DNA from: Clostridium felsineum DSM 794
GTDB taxonomy: Bacteria > Bacillota > Clostridia > Clostridiales > Clostridiaceae
NCBI RefSeq assembly: GCF_002006355.2
Contig: NZ_CP096980.1
Coordinates: forward strand, 620,001-684,000
Direction of reading: 5' to 3'
Length of the DNA: 64,000 nucleotides
Shown here piece after piece: positions 16,192 through 24,070 of the stretch. Within the stretch, counting starts at the first letter, position 1; the number at the start of each line of letters is the position of its first letter. Under the pieces are notes generated by a model. That model made no database searches. It had not been told where the DNA came from and saw only the letters and a program-made list of their open reading frames with translations. A program made the translations under genes and the position numbers.

Positions 16192-18305
16192 GTGAAAAAA
16201 GACAAGGTGGAATGAATAAAGGCCCAGGTGGCGGCCCTCCAATGGGAAAACCAGCAGAAAAAGCAAAAGATTTTAAAGGTACGTTTAGAAAACTTCTTAA
16301 ATATTTAGCTCCATATAAAATGAGATTTCTTATAGTGGCAATTACTGCAATATTTGGTGTTATGTTTAATGTTGTCTCTCCTAAAATTATGGGTAATGCA
16401 ACTACAAAATTAGCAGATGGTATTAGAGGAAAAATTACTTTAAGTAAGGTAAATCCTCAAGAGAAAAAAATTAATGATGCTATTAAAAAAATAGATGCAC
16501 AGAAGAAAACATTAGATGAACAAAAAGCAGTATTAGATGCTCAAATAAAAGCGAACCCTATGATGGCAAAAGTTCCTAAAATAGCTGAGGCAGAGGCTCA
16601 AATTGCCAAGGGAGAGCAGCAGATATCAAAGGGTGCTGCACAGCTTAAAGCAGCAAAGAATAAAATAACTAAAGTTAAAAGTGACACAATAAGTAAGTAT
16701 GGCAGTAAGATTGATTTTGATGCTATAGGAAAAATAATATTAGAGCTTATAGCCTTATATGCAATATCTTCTTTCTTTACTTTTCTGCAATCTTTTGTTA
16801 TGGCATCAGTTGCTCAAAAGACAGTTTATACTATGAGAAGAGATGTAGAGGAGAAATTAAATAGACTTCCACTTAAATTTTTTGATTCAAAAACACATGG
16901 AGAAATACTAAGTCGTGTTACTAACGATCTTGATACTGTTGCAACAACACTTCAACAAAGTTTAACACAACTTATAACATCAATACTTCAGGTTATAGGC
17001 GTAATTGTTATGATGCTTACTATAAGCGGATGGCTTACTTTAATATGTGTATTAACTCTTCCGGTTGCAGGCTTTGTTACTGTGTTTATAGCAAAGAAAT
17101 CTCAAAAATTCTTTGCAGGACAGCAGAAAGAACTTGGAATGATAAATGGACATGTAGAAGAAATGTTTACAGGCCATATTGTAGTTAAAGCCTTCAACAA
17201 GGAAAAAGAATCTATAGATAAATTTAATGAAATGAACGATAGATTATACAAATCAGGTTGGAAAGCACAATTTATGTCAGGAATTATATTCCCACTTATG
17301 AATTTTATTAACAATATTGGATATGTTGCAGTATGTGTTGCAGGTGGAATATTTGCAACAAAAGGTATAATTGCTATAGGAGATGTTCAAGCATTTTTCC
17401 AATATAATAGATTATTTACAATGCCTATAATTCAAACTGCAAATATAGCAAATATAATTCAATCAACTATGGCAGCTGCAGAGCGTGTGTTTGAACTTCT
17501 TGATGAAGAGGAAGAAGTTAAAGATGCTGATGACTCTAAAGTAGTAGAGCTTCCTAAGGGTGCAGTTAGATTTGAAAATGTTAAATTTGGATATAAAGAA
17601 GGAAGTACTTTAATCCAAAACATGAATTTAGATGTAAAACCAGGGGAAACAGTTGCGATAGTAGGACCTACAGGAGCAGGAAAGACAACTATAGTAAATC
17701 TTTTAATGAGATTCTATGAAATAAATGATGGTAAAATTACAATAGATAATGTAAATACAAGAGAAATGAAAAGAAACGATCTTCGTGGCATGTTTGGAAT
17801 GGTTCTTCAAGATACTTGGTTATTTAACGGAACAATAAGGGAAAATATAGCTTATTCAAAGGATGGGGCTACTGAAGAAGAGATAGTAAGAGCAGCTAAA
17901 GCAGCTCATGCAGATCACTTTATAAGAACGCTTCCTAAGGGCTATGATACAGTGATAAATGAAGAAGCATCAAATATATCACAAGGACAAAAACAACTTT
18001 TAACTATTGCTCGTGTTATACTTGCAAATCCTCAGATATTAATACTTGATGAGGCAACAAGTAGTGTTGATACTAGAACAGAGCTTGCAATACAAAAGGC
18101 TATGAATAACCTTATGAAGGGAAGAACAAGCTTTGTAATTGCACATAGATTATCAACTATACGCGATGCTGATTTAATACTTGTTATGAATCAAGGTTCT
18201 GTAATAGAGCAAGGAAATCATAAAGAATTATTGGAGAAGAAAGGTTTCTATGCTGATCTTTATAACAGCCAATTCACAGGCGGAAATAGTGAAGATGTAG
18301 GTTAA
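16188..18305 (+). CDS. Heterodimeric ABC exporter, catalytic subunit with coiled-coil insertion
   Basis: 705 residues. An N-terminal Gly/Pro-rich cytoplasmic tail (1-30) precedes membrane helix 1 (about 45-66). Residues 85-175 form a Lys/Ala/Gln-rich, coiled-coil-like insertion before helix 2. This insertion explains the extra length over a usual 580-residue half transporter. By topology it should lie outside the cell. The ATPase has Walker A GPTGAGKTT (from 493), the signature ISQGQKQ, the catalytic Glu622 (DEATSS) and switch His653. The intact Glu/His with a non-standard signature complements the degenerate partner at 14437. It is followed by a strong terminator. Confidence 0.9.
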   Translation: MSEKRQGGMNKGPGGGPPMGKPAEKAKDFKGTFRKLLKYLAPYKMRFLIVAITAIFGVMFNVVSPKIMGNATTKLADGIRGKITLSKVNPQEKKINDAIKKIDAQKKTLDEQKAVLDAQIKANPMMAKVPKIAEAEAQIAKGEQQISKGAAQLKAAKNKITKVKSDTISKYGSKIDFDAIGKIILELIALYAISSFFTFLQSFVMASVAQKTVYTMRRDVEEKLNRLPLKFFDSKTHGEILSRVTNDLDTVATTLQQSLTQLITSILQVIGVIVMMLTISGWLTLICVLTLPVAGFVTVFIAKKSQKFFAGQQKELGMINGHVEEMFTGHIVVKAFNKEKESIDKFNEMNDRLYKSGWKAQFMSGIIFPLMNFINNIGYVAVCVAGGIFATKGIIAIGDVQAFFQYNRLFTMPIIQTANIANIIQSTMAAAERVFELLDEEEEVKDADDSKVVELPKGAVRFENVKFGYKEGSTLIQNMNLDVKPGETVAIVGPTGAGKTTIVNLLMRFYEINDGKITIDNVNTREMKRNDLRGMFGMVLQDTWLFNGTIRENIAYSKDGATEEEIVRAAKAAHADHFIRTLPKGYDTVINEEASNISQGQKQLLTIARVILANPQILILDEATSSVDTRTELAIQKAMNNLMKGRTSFVIAHRLSTIRDADLILVMNQGSVIEQGNHKELLEKKGFYADLYNSQFTGGNSEDVG

Positions 18306-18334
18306 AGAAAAATAAGACTTTTTAAAAATTTCAT

Positions 18335-18405
18335 TAATTAAAAAACCCCCTTAGGGTATGCAAGTGGAATAATAAAACTTGCTTACTTATAGGGGGTTTT
18401 TTTAT
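18335..18405. terminator. Branched bidirectional terminator
   Basis: An outer stem AAAAAACCCCCT / AGGGGGTTTTTT encloses a second hairpin, GCAAGT ... ACTTGC. It separates the ABC operon from the convergent SGNH-like gene. Confidence 0.85.
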
Positions 18406-18432
18406 ATAAAGAGTTAACTAGTTGATTAAGAA

Positions 18433-19527
18433 TTACAAATTAGAGATTAATGCCTCAGTGAATTTATTCGTTCCTTTTGTGTTTAAATGAGAAACATCAT
18501 AAAAATCTGTATTGTCATAATTATTAGATCTAAAATAGTTTAGCACTTTTATATTTTCAGTTTTTTGTATGTTACCTAAAATAGAATTGAATCTATCTTC
18601 TAGTTTTTTAGGTAAAAATTTATAGTAATGTTCCGTAGTTGGAGCTATAACTACTATGGGAGTTATATTATTTGATTTTAGTAATTTAATATAATTTTTA
18701 AAAATTAAAATATTTTCTTTTTCTGTAAGAGGATAATTTTTATTGAAATTTCTCATTGCTAAGTCATGTCCACTTTTTATTTTATCTTCATTTAAAGAAC
18801 CATTTACAAAGTTATCCCAATTTGATTCAGGTGTAGAACGCAATAAATCAAATAGTATAGTTTTATAATCATTCTTAAATAGTCCTTGAATTATTTTATC
18901 AAATACATTAAATTCAGTACAAAGGTTATGTTTGTCTTTGTAATTATGCAAGGTTTTTAGAAAGGGATAATAAAAGTAGCTTCTAGAACCTGCCGAAGAT
19001 TTTGAAAGATCATAATCAAAGCTGTAATATGCTAAACCTATAAATGAATATTTTATATGGTTTTCTTGCTTTTTTGAGTTAAGAATGAACTTAGCTATTT
19101 CATAATCGTAAAATAAATCTTGACTAGAAACGGCCATATTTACAGTATTAAAGGGAAGTTTACTTGCATCTATTCCAACCTCTAAATATGAAATACCAGT
19201 AATGAAGGCCTCTAAATTTTTAAATGAATTCTTGAGATTAAAGAAAGCTCTATATATTTCAAAATCATAGAAAATATTTATATATTCATAAAGATTTAGT
19301 ACATCATGTAATCTTTTATCAGGCTTAACTTCATTTGTTACAATAATGAAATCATAAAAATAGGTTAAGGCTTCATCTAAAGATATAACTGGAATATTGT
19401 TTAGATATTTACCTTCATTATTGGGGTTATCAGATATAAAAGCTACTATTTTGCATTTATTATTATCAATTAATTTTTCTATTTTTAATGTTAAATAATT
19501 TATTCCAAGTATAATAATTTTTTTCAA
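18433..19527 (-). CDS. Rossmann-SGNH/DltD-like cell-surface modification protein
   Basis: About 364 residues. Residues 1-85 begin KKIIILGINYLTLKIEKLI and look like the nucleotide-binding-type beta-alpha fold seen in PglD-like and polysaccharide proteins. The rest resembles DltD/SGNH acyl-transfer proteins, with GISYLEVGID and MAVSSQDLFYDYE near the front and FYDVSHLNTKGTNKF at the end, where an Asp and a His fit the SGNH catalytic pair. The expected first-block serine is in GISY. There is no signal peptide or membrane segment, so cytosolic action is likely. AAGGTGAT precedes the TTG at 19527 by about 7 nt. A GTG three codons upstream overlaps that site. The exact substrate is unknown. Confidence 0.55.
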   Translation of the reverse strand: MKKIIILGINYLTLKIEKLIDNNKCKIVAFISDNPNNEGKYLNNIPVISLDEALTYFYDFIIVTNEVKPDKRLHDVLNLYEYINIFYDFEIYRAFFNLKNSFKNLEAFITGISYLEVGIDASKLPFNTVNMAVSSQDLFYDYEIAKFILNSKKQENHIKYSFIGLAYYSFDYDLSKSSAGSRSYFYYPFLKTLHNYKDKHNLCTEFNVFDKIIQGLFKNDYKTILFDLLRSTPESNWDNFVNGSLNEDKIKSGHDLAMRNFNKNYPLTEKENILIFKNYIKLLKSNNITPIVVIAPTTEHYYKFLPKKLEDRFNSILGNIQKTENIKVLNYFRSNNYDNTDFYDVSHLNTKGTNKFTEALISNL

Positions 19528-19664
19528 ATATATCACCTTATTTATTAAAGTATGGTATTTACATTTATAGTAAAAGTGTATAAATATACTTATATATTAT
19601 GAGATTTACCATTGTAAAGTGATTAAATTTATTTGAATAGAAATTACTATTAATTTTTGCTAGA

Positions 19665-19712
19665 AAAAGAGATAGCCTGAGTTAACTAAAGTTCACACAG
19701 GCTATCTCCATT
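19665..19712 (-). terminator. Terminator of ChW gene A
   Basis: An 11-bp perfect stem GAGATAGCCTG / CAGGCTATCTC (19669-19679 and 19698-19708), followed on the minus strand by TTTTTCT. Confidence 0.8.
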
Positions 19713-19750
19713 GATTTTAACTTCCATTATACGTGCTTTATAATTATAAA

Positions 19751-22300
19751 TTAATAAATAATCGTACAATTTTGTAAAGCAGTTTTTAAAGCAGCTTGAT
19801 CAGCTGAAGAAATATTATTAGAAGATAACATAAGAATTTTTAAGTTTGATAAAGTCTTTAATGGATCTACATTGCTTATCTTATTAGATGATAAATAAAG
19901 TGTATTTAAGTTATTTAACCCACCTAAAGAAGAAACATCATTTATCTGATTATTTGTCAAATAAAGATAAGCTAAATTATTAAGTTTATTTAAAGAAGAA
20001 ATATCACTTATTTGATTATTTTCTAAGTGTAAAAATTGTAAGTTAGTTAAAGTATTTAAAGCTGATATATCTGTCAAAGCATTATTATTTAGAGCTAATT
20101 TTTTTAAGTTAATTAGAGTATTTAAAGAAGAAACATCATTTATTTCATTATTTGATAAACTGAGTAAAGTTAAATTATTTAGAGTTTTTAAAGCACTAAT
20201 ATCTTTTAAACCATTTGAGTTTAAAGAGAGTGTTTGTAGTTTTGTTAAGCCTACAAGAGGTATAATATTGGTTATTTTATTAGAATCTAAAGTAAGATTT
20301 TGTAAGTCTGTTAAAGTAGTTAAGGAAGAAACATCACTTATTTGATTATTAGATAAATCTAACTGATTTAAATTACGTAAATTTCCTAAGGATGAAATAT
20401 CATTTATTTTATTTGAAGATAAGTTTAAAGTTTCTAATTTATTCAATCCCTTTAAAGTGCTAAGATCACTTATAGCTGTATTTGATAAATCAAGTTCATC
20501 TAGGTTAGAAAGATTTTTTAAACCATCTGTATTACTTAAAGTATTGTTATACAATTCAAGCCTTTGTAAATTAGTCAAACCTGATAATGCATTTAAATCA
20601 GTTATTTTATTGTCGCTCAAATATAAGTTTTGTAAACTTAATAAAGACTTTAAAGGAGCAATATCTGATATATTATTATTTTTTAAATAAAGTGTATTTA
20701 GAGCAGTAAGATTTTCTATACCGCTTAAATCATTTATATTAGATTTAGATGCATCTAGTGAAGAGATGTTTTGAACATCACTTTGATATAATGTTCCAGT
20801 AGGTTTATTTATGGTATTTCTAATTACTGTTTCTAAGTTTTTGTCTGAAAAGGTTACTGGATTATTTATTGTATTATTTACAGTAACAGTACAAGAGGTT
20901 TGTTTAGTACTATCACTGCTAGAAGCCGTTATAATAGCATTACCTGCTGCTAAAGCTGTTATTTTACCGTTATTATCAACAGAAACCTTGGAATTATCAG
21001 AAGAAGTCCATGATACAGTACTGTCAGTTGCATTATTAGGAGTAACAGTTGCTGTTAGAGTATCTGTTCCACCGATGTTTAACGTATCTTTAGTTTTGTT
21101 TAAAGTGATGGAATCTACAGGCACTATTTTTACAAGTCGTATTCTAATAGCTTCAACTCTAAGAGACTGACCAATTGTGCCTGCCACTTGTCCTTCACGA
21201 GTCCAATCTTGCCAACCAATATTTTGAACATGAGCTTGATATTCAACTGTATATCCAGGAAGATTTTCTAAATGCATTTTTATAGCTTCAACACGAAGCG
21301 ATTTACCATCAGTACCAGCTTCTTCATTATTAGATACAGGGTTTTGCCAACCTATGTTTTGAACATGAGCTTGATATACTATTTTAGCATCATTAGGTAC
21401 ATCTAAAAGGTTTATTTTAAGTGCTTCAACACGAAGTGATTTACCATCAGTACCAGCTTCTTCACCGTTAGATACAGGGCTTTGCCAACCAATATTTTCA
21501 ACATGTGTTTGATATTGAATTTTTGGATCAGCTTTGTCTACAGTTATAAAGCAAGAAGCTGTTTTAGCTCCGTCTACAGAAGTCGCAGTTATGTTAGCAG
21601 TTCCTTCAGCTAAAGCAGTTATTTTTCCAGTAGAGTCTACTGAAACTGTTTTATCATCAGAACTAGTCCAATTTACTTTTTGATTTGTGGTATTGGTAGG
21701 AGAAAAATTAGCAGATAAATTATCAGTGTCTCCAACCTTTAAGGTTTCATTAGACTTATTAATTGAAATAGAGTCAGGGTGAACCTTTTTTACTATTCTA
21801 ATTTTAATAGCTTCAACGCGGAGAGCCTGCCCATCAGTGCCTGCTTCCGCGCCATCGGAAACCCAACCTTGCCAACCGATATTTTGAACATGAGCTTGAT
21901 ATTCTACAGAGTAATCAGGCATATTTTCAAGTTTAATTCTAATGGCTTCAATGCGAAGAGCTTGACCATCAGTACCCGCCTCTTCACCATTAGATACAAA
22001 GTTTTGCCAACCGATATTTTGAACATGGGTTTGATAGAGTATTTTGGCTCCTTCTGGTGCGTTAGTAAGCTTTACTTTTAGAGCTTCAACACGAAGAGCC
22101 TGACCATCAGTACCTGCTTCCATGCCATCTTGTACCCAAGGATTCTGCCAGCCTATATTTTGAACATGGGCATCGTAGGTTACACCAATATTAGTAGTAT
22201 CGGTAGTATCTGCCTTGTATGTATTTGATGAACTAAAAACAGAAAAGGACATAACACATACTAAGGTAGATAGTAAAAATTTGGATTTTAATTTTCTCAA
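19751..22300 (-). CDS. Secreted ChW-LRR surface protein A (6 ChW, 2 Ig-like, about 14 LRR)
   Basis: 849 residues. A Sec signal peptide (about 1-30) is followed by three ChW repeats (about 40-80, 87-125, 130-172), a Big_2 Ig-like domain (178-255, ending ITATSVDGAKTASC), three more ChW repeats (262-394) and a second Big_2 (398-474). A cap and about 14 uniform 22-residue leucine-rich repeats of the internalin/SDS22 type (LxxLxLxxNxIxDIxxL) fill the rest. It has the longest LRR region of the eight paralogues. The LRR face probably binds a protein or glycan ligand, and the ChW repeats probably hold it to the envelope. Start is TTG at 22300, 10 nt after a GGGGG ribosome site. Confidence 0.92.
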   Translation of the reverse strand: MRKLKSKFLLSTLVCVMSFSVFSSSNTYKADTTDTTNIGVTYDAHVQNIGWQNPWVQDGMEAGTDGQALRVEALKVKLTNAPEGAKILYQTHVQNIGWQNFVSNGEEAGTDGQALRIEAIRIKLENMPDYSVEYQAHVQNIGWQGWVSDGAEAGTDGQALRVEAIKIRIVKKVHPDSISINKSNETLKVGDTDNLSANFSPTNTTNQKVNWTSSDDKTVSVDSTGKITALAEGTANITATSVDGAKTASCFITVDKADPKIQYQTHVENIGWQSPVSNGEEAGTDGKSLRVEALKINLLDVPNDAKIVYQAHVQNIGWQNPVSNNEEAGTDGKSLRVEAIKMHLENLPGYTVEYQAHVQNIGWQDWTREGQVAGTIGQSLRVEAIRIRLVKIVPVDSITLNKTKDTLNIGGTDTLTATVTPNNATDSTVSWTSSDNSKVSVDNNGKITALAAGNAIITASSSDSTKQTSCTVTVNNTINNPVTFSDKNLETVIRNTINKPTGTLYQSDVQNISSLDASKSNINDLSGIENLTALNTLYLKNNNISDIAPLKSLLSLQNLYLSDNKITDLNALSGLTNLQRLELYNNTLSNTDGLKNLSNLDELDLSNTAISDLSTLKGLNKLETLNLSSNKINDISSLGNLRNLNQLDLSNNQISDVSSLTTLTDLQNLTLDSNKITNIIPLVGLTKLQTLSLNSNGLKDISALKTLNNLTLLSLSNNEINDVSSLNTLINLKKLALNNNALTDISALNTLTNLQFLHLENNQISDISSLNKLNNLAYLYLTNNQINDVSSLGGLNNLNTLYLSSNKISNVDPLKTLSNLKILMLSSNNISSADQAALKTALQNCTIIY

Positions 22301-22361
22301 TTTACATAATCCCCCTTTGAACCATATATTATCTTACAATAAATAATTATACTACAAAAAA

Positions 22362-22376
22362 TGTATTTTTAATACA
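22362..22376. promoter_or_regulatory. Palindrome upstream of ChW gene A
   Basis: TGTATT-TTT-AATACA lies about 65 bp upstream of the start. The same position upstream of ChW gene B carries a perfect version. The surrounding 85 bp is also conserved between the two genes. Possible operator. Confidence 0.4.
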
Positions 22377-22454
22377 AAAAATACTTTTTTATAAAGAAGA
22401 GTGATTATTTTTATGGAAGTTAATTTAAAAATAAGATATATTTAAAATGGATGT

Positions 22455-22717
22455 ATGATAAATGCTTATTCTATAAGAAAATGTGCCGAAATAGTGTGCG
22501 TACATCTTTTTATTGGAGGCACAAGTTTTTAGACGTTATTAGAGTGTATATAGGTATTGTTGTTAATGTTGGTGGAGTTAAAGGCAGTAGGAGAAGTAAG
22601 AATGAAAAGAGAAAAATAGGTGTATCAAAGGAACAGGTATGTGTACTTTGTGCTATTGATAGGGTAGGAAAAATAAGGAAGCCATTTATTAGTGTAGGCA
22701 CATATCTCTCACTTTGA
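22455..22717 (+). pseudogene. Broken IS1595-family (ISXO2-like) transposase remnant
   Basis: Two frames together rebuild pieces of an IS1595-type transposase. From 22455 one frame reads INAYSIRKCAEIV. After a shift, another frame reads RTSFYWRHKFLDVI and later GVSKEQVCVLCAIDR. These are the zinc-ribbon-adjacent helix-turn-helix part and the start of the DDE core of the family. The segment normally lying between them, including the first catalytic Asp, is missing, and the reading stops at 22717. No terminal inverted repeats were recognised. The open frame 22451-22717 is therefore not a functional gene. Confidence 0.7.
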
Positions 22718-22907
22718 TACAAAGTTAAAAGATTTTAAAATTAGGAAAGCAATTTATATATAACTATGATAAATATTTAAATAATCACACTATGCTGTTG
22801 TATAATTAAGTACGGTTACAATAGTAAAATAAAGCGAACTGTTTAATACTGATTATATGAAATATGGGCAAGTTATTGGAGGATGTCAATGATGAATATT
22901 AATTTAA

Positions 22908-23906
22908 ATGAATACTTTAAAAAAAAAAAAAAAAATTAGTGGTAGTGTTTTGTTATCAAAAAATAATGAGATTATATTTAATGAATCATATGGATATTCA
23001 AATAAGGAAAAAGGAATTAAAAATACACCTGAAACAAAATTCATGATTGGTTCTATGACAAAGCCAATAACTGCATTATGTATTATGCAGTTATCAGAAA
23101 AAGGTATGCTTTCAACGAAGCAGAATATTGAAGATTATATTACAGACTTATACAAGGGTCAAGGAATTACAATTCATCATCTTCTAACTCATACTTCTGG
23201 GATACCTAACCACATAATGCTAAAAAAACAAATAAAATGGGGAGAACGTCATACACCAGAGGAAATACTACAAATTGTAAAAGGTTATAAATTGAAATTC
23301 CCTGTTGGTGAAAAATGGTCGTACAGTAATACCAATTATCTTATTCTTGGCTTGATAATTGAAATGGTTTCTGGAATGAGTTATCACCAATATGTTAAAA
23401 ATCATATATTTATTCCTGCTAAAATGAATAATTCAGGTTTTTGTAATGAAGAACAAAAAAATGTGGCCAATAATTATATTAAGGGTGAAAAAGGCTTCTA
23501 TATGGACCCATCAATATGGTTTGCTTGTGGTGATATTGTATCAACTGTTGGTGATTATTATTTGCTTGATAGAGCAATTCAGGATGGTAAACTATTGAAA
23601 ACCCAAATAGTAAAGGAAATGCAAAAGCCTCACTATGATGGTAAGTATGTAAAATATGGATATGGATTGCTTATTAAAAAACATTTTGATTGTAAAAGTA
23701 TATGCCATGGTGGGGGAATTGCAAATGGTTACACTTCTCACTTTGAGAAATATATTGATGACGATATTACCATTGTTGTATTAAGCAATGATTTAGTAAA
23801 ATACCAATTCTTATCAATAGAAGGAGCTGGCGGTACATATATAAGTAGAGAGATTGCTTCATTGATTTATGGTAAAAAGTTAGGTGCTTTAAAGAAGATA
23901 TTCTAA
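22908..23906 (+). CDS. Beta-lactamase-fold serine hydrolase (PBP4*/esterase type)
   Basis: 332 residues as read from the ATG at 22908. The class C beta-lactamase/DD-peptidase fold motifs are SMTK (nucleophile Ser49, Lys52), YSN in KWSYSNTNY, and HGGG near residue 270. There is no signal peptide, so it is probably a cytosolic hydrolase or peptidase. The start is odd. The best ribosome site (GGAGG, 22878-22882) fits ATGs at 22889/22892, which begin a family-like N-terminus (MNINLNEYF) but run out of frame through a stretch of 17 A. Translation from 22908 bypasses this. Loss of one A would join the good start to the gene. The gene sits between two ChW genes, beside an IS remnant. Confidence 0.75.
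   Translation: MNTLKKKKKISGSVLLSKNNEIIFNESYGYSNKEKGIKNTPETKFMIGSMTKPITALCIMQLSEKGMLSTKQNIEDYITDLYKGQGITIHHLLTHTSGIPNHIMLKKQIKWGERHTPEEILQIVKGYKLKFPVGEKWSYSNTNYLILGLIIEMVSGMSYHQYVKNHIFIPAKMNNSGFCNEEQKNVANNYIKGEKGFYMDPSIWFACGDIVSTVGDYYLLDRAIQDGKLLKTQIVKEMQKPHYDGKYVKYGYGLLIKKHFDCKSICHGGGIANGYTSHFEKYIDDDITIVVLSNDLVKYQFLSIEGAGGTYISREIASLIYGKKLGALKKIF
22919..22935 (+). repeat. Poly-A tract of 17 at the serine hydrolase start
   Basis: Seventeen consecutive A within the first codons. Its length decides whether the ATG at 22892 is in frame, so it is a candidate slippage site. Confidence 0.9.
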
Positions 23907-23956
23907 AAGAGATTATTAATATAGGTAGTTACTGCACATCATTTATAAAATATGAA

Positions 23957-23987
23957 TTAAGGGAAGTTTAAAATGACTTCCCTTAAA
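23957..23987. terminator. Hairpin after the serine hydrolase
   Basis: TTAAGGGAAG ... CTTCCCTTAA with a short loop. The following T run is weak. Confidence 0.5.
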
Positions 23988-24027
23988 AATTATCATATTA
24001 TCAACACTGTTATTAAACATAGCTTAA

Positions 24028-24068
24028 AAATAAAATGGTACTGAAATTTCATTCAGTACCATTTTAAA
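24028..24068 (-). terminator. Terminator of ChW gene B
   Basis: A 14-bp perfect stem AAAATGGTACTGAA / TTCAGTACCATTTT with a 6-nt loop, with A/T runs on both sides. Confidence 0.8.
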
Positions 24069-24070
24069 AT

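Noticed and set aside
22451..22717. Intact 88-codon gene
   Set aside because: It matches only scattered parts of an IS1595 transposase, and the upstream part of the match is in another frame, so it is a broken remnant.
22720..22890. BlaI boxes upstream of the serine hydrolase
   Set aside because: Only a single TTACAAT half-site is present, with no paired TGTA at the right spacing.
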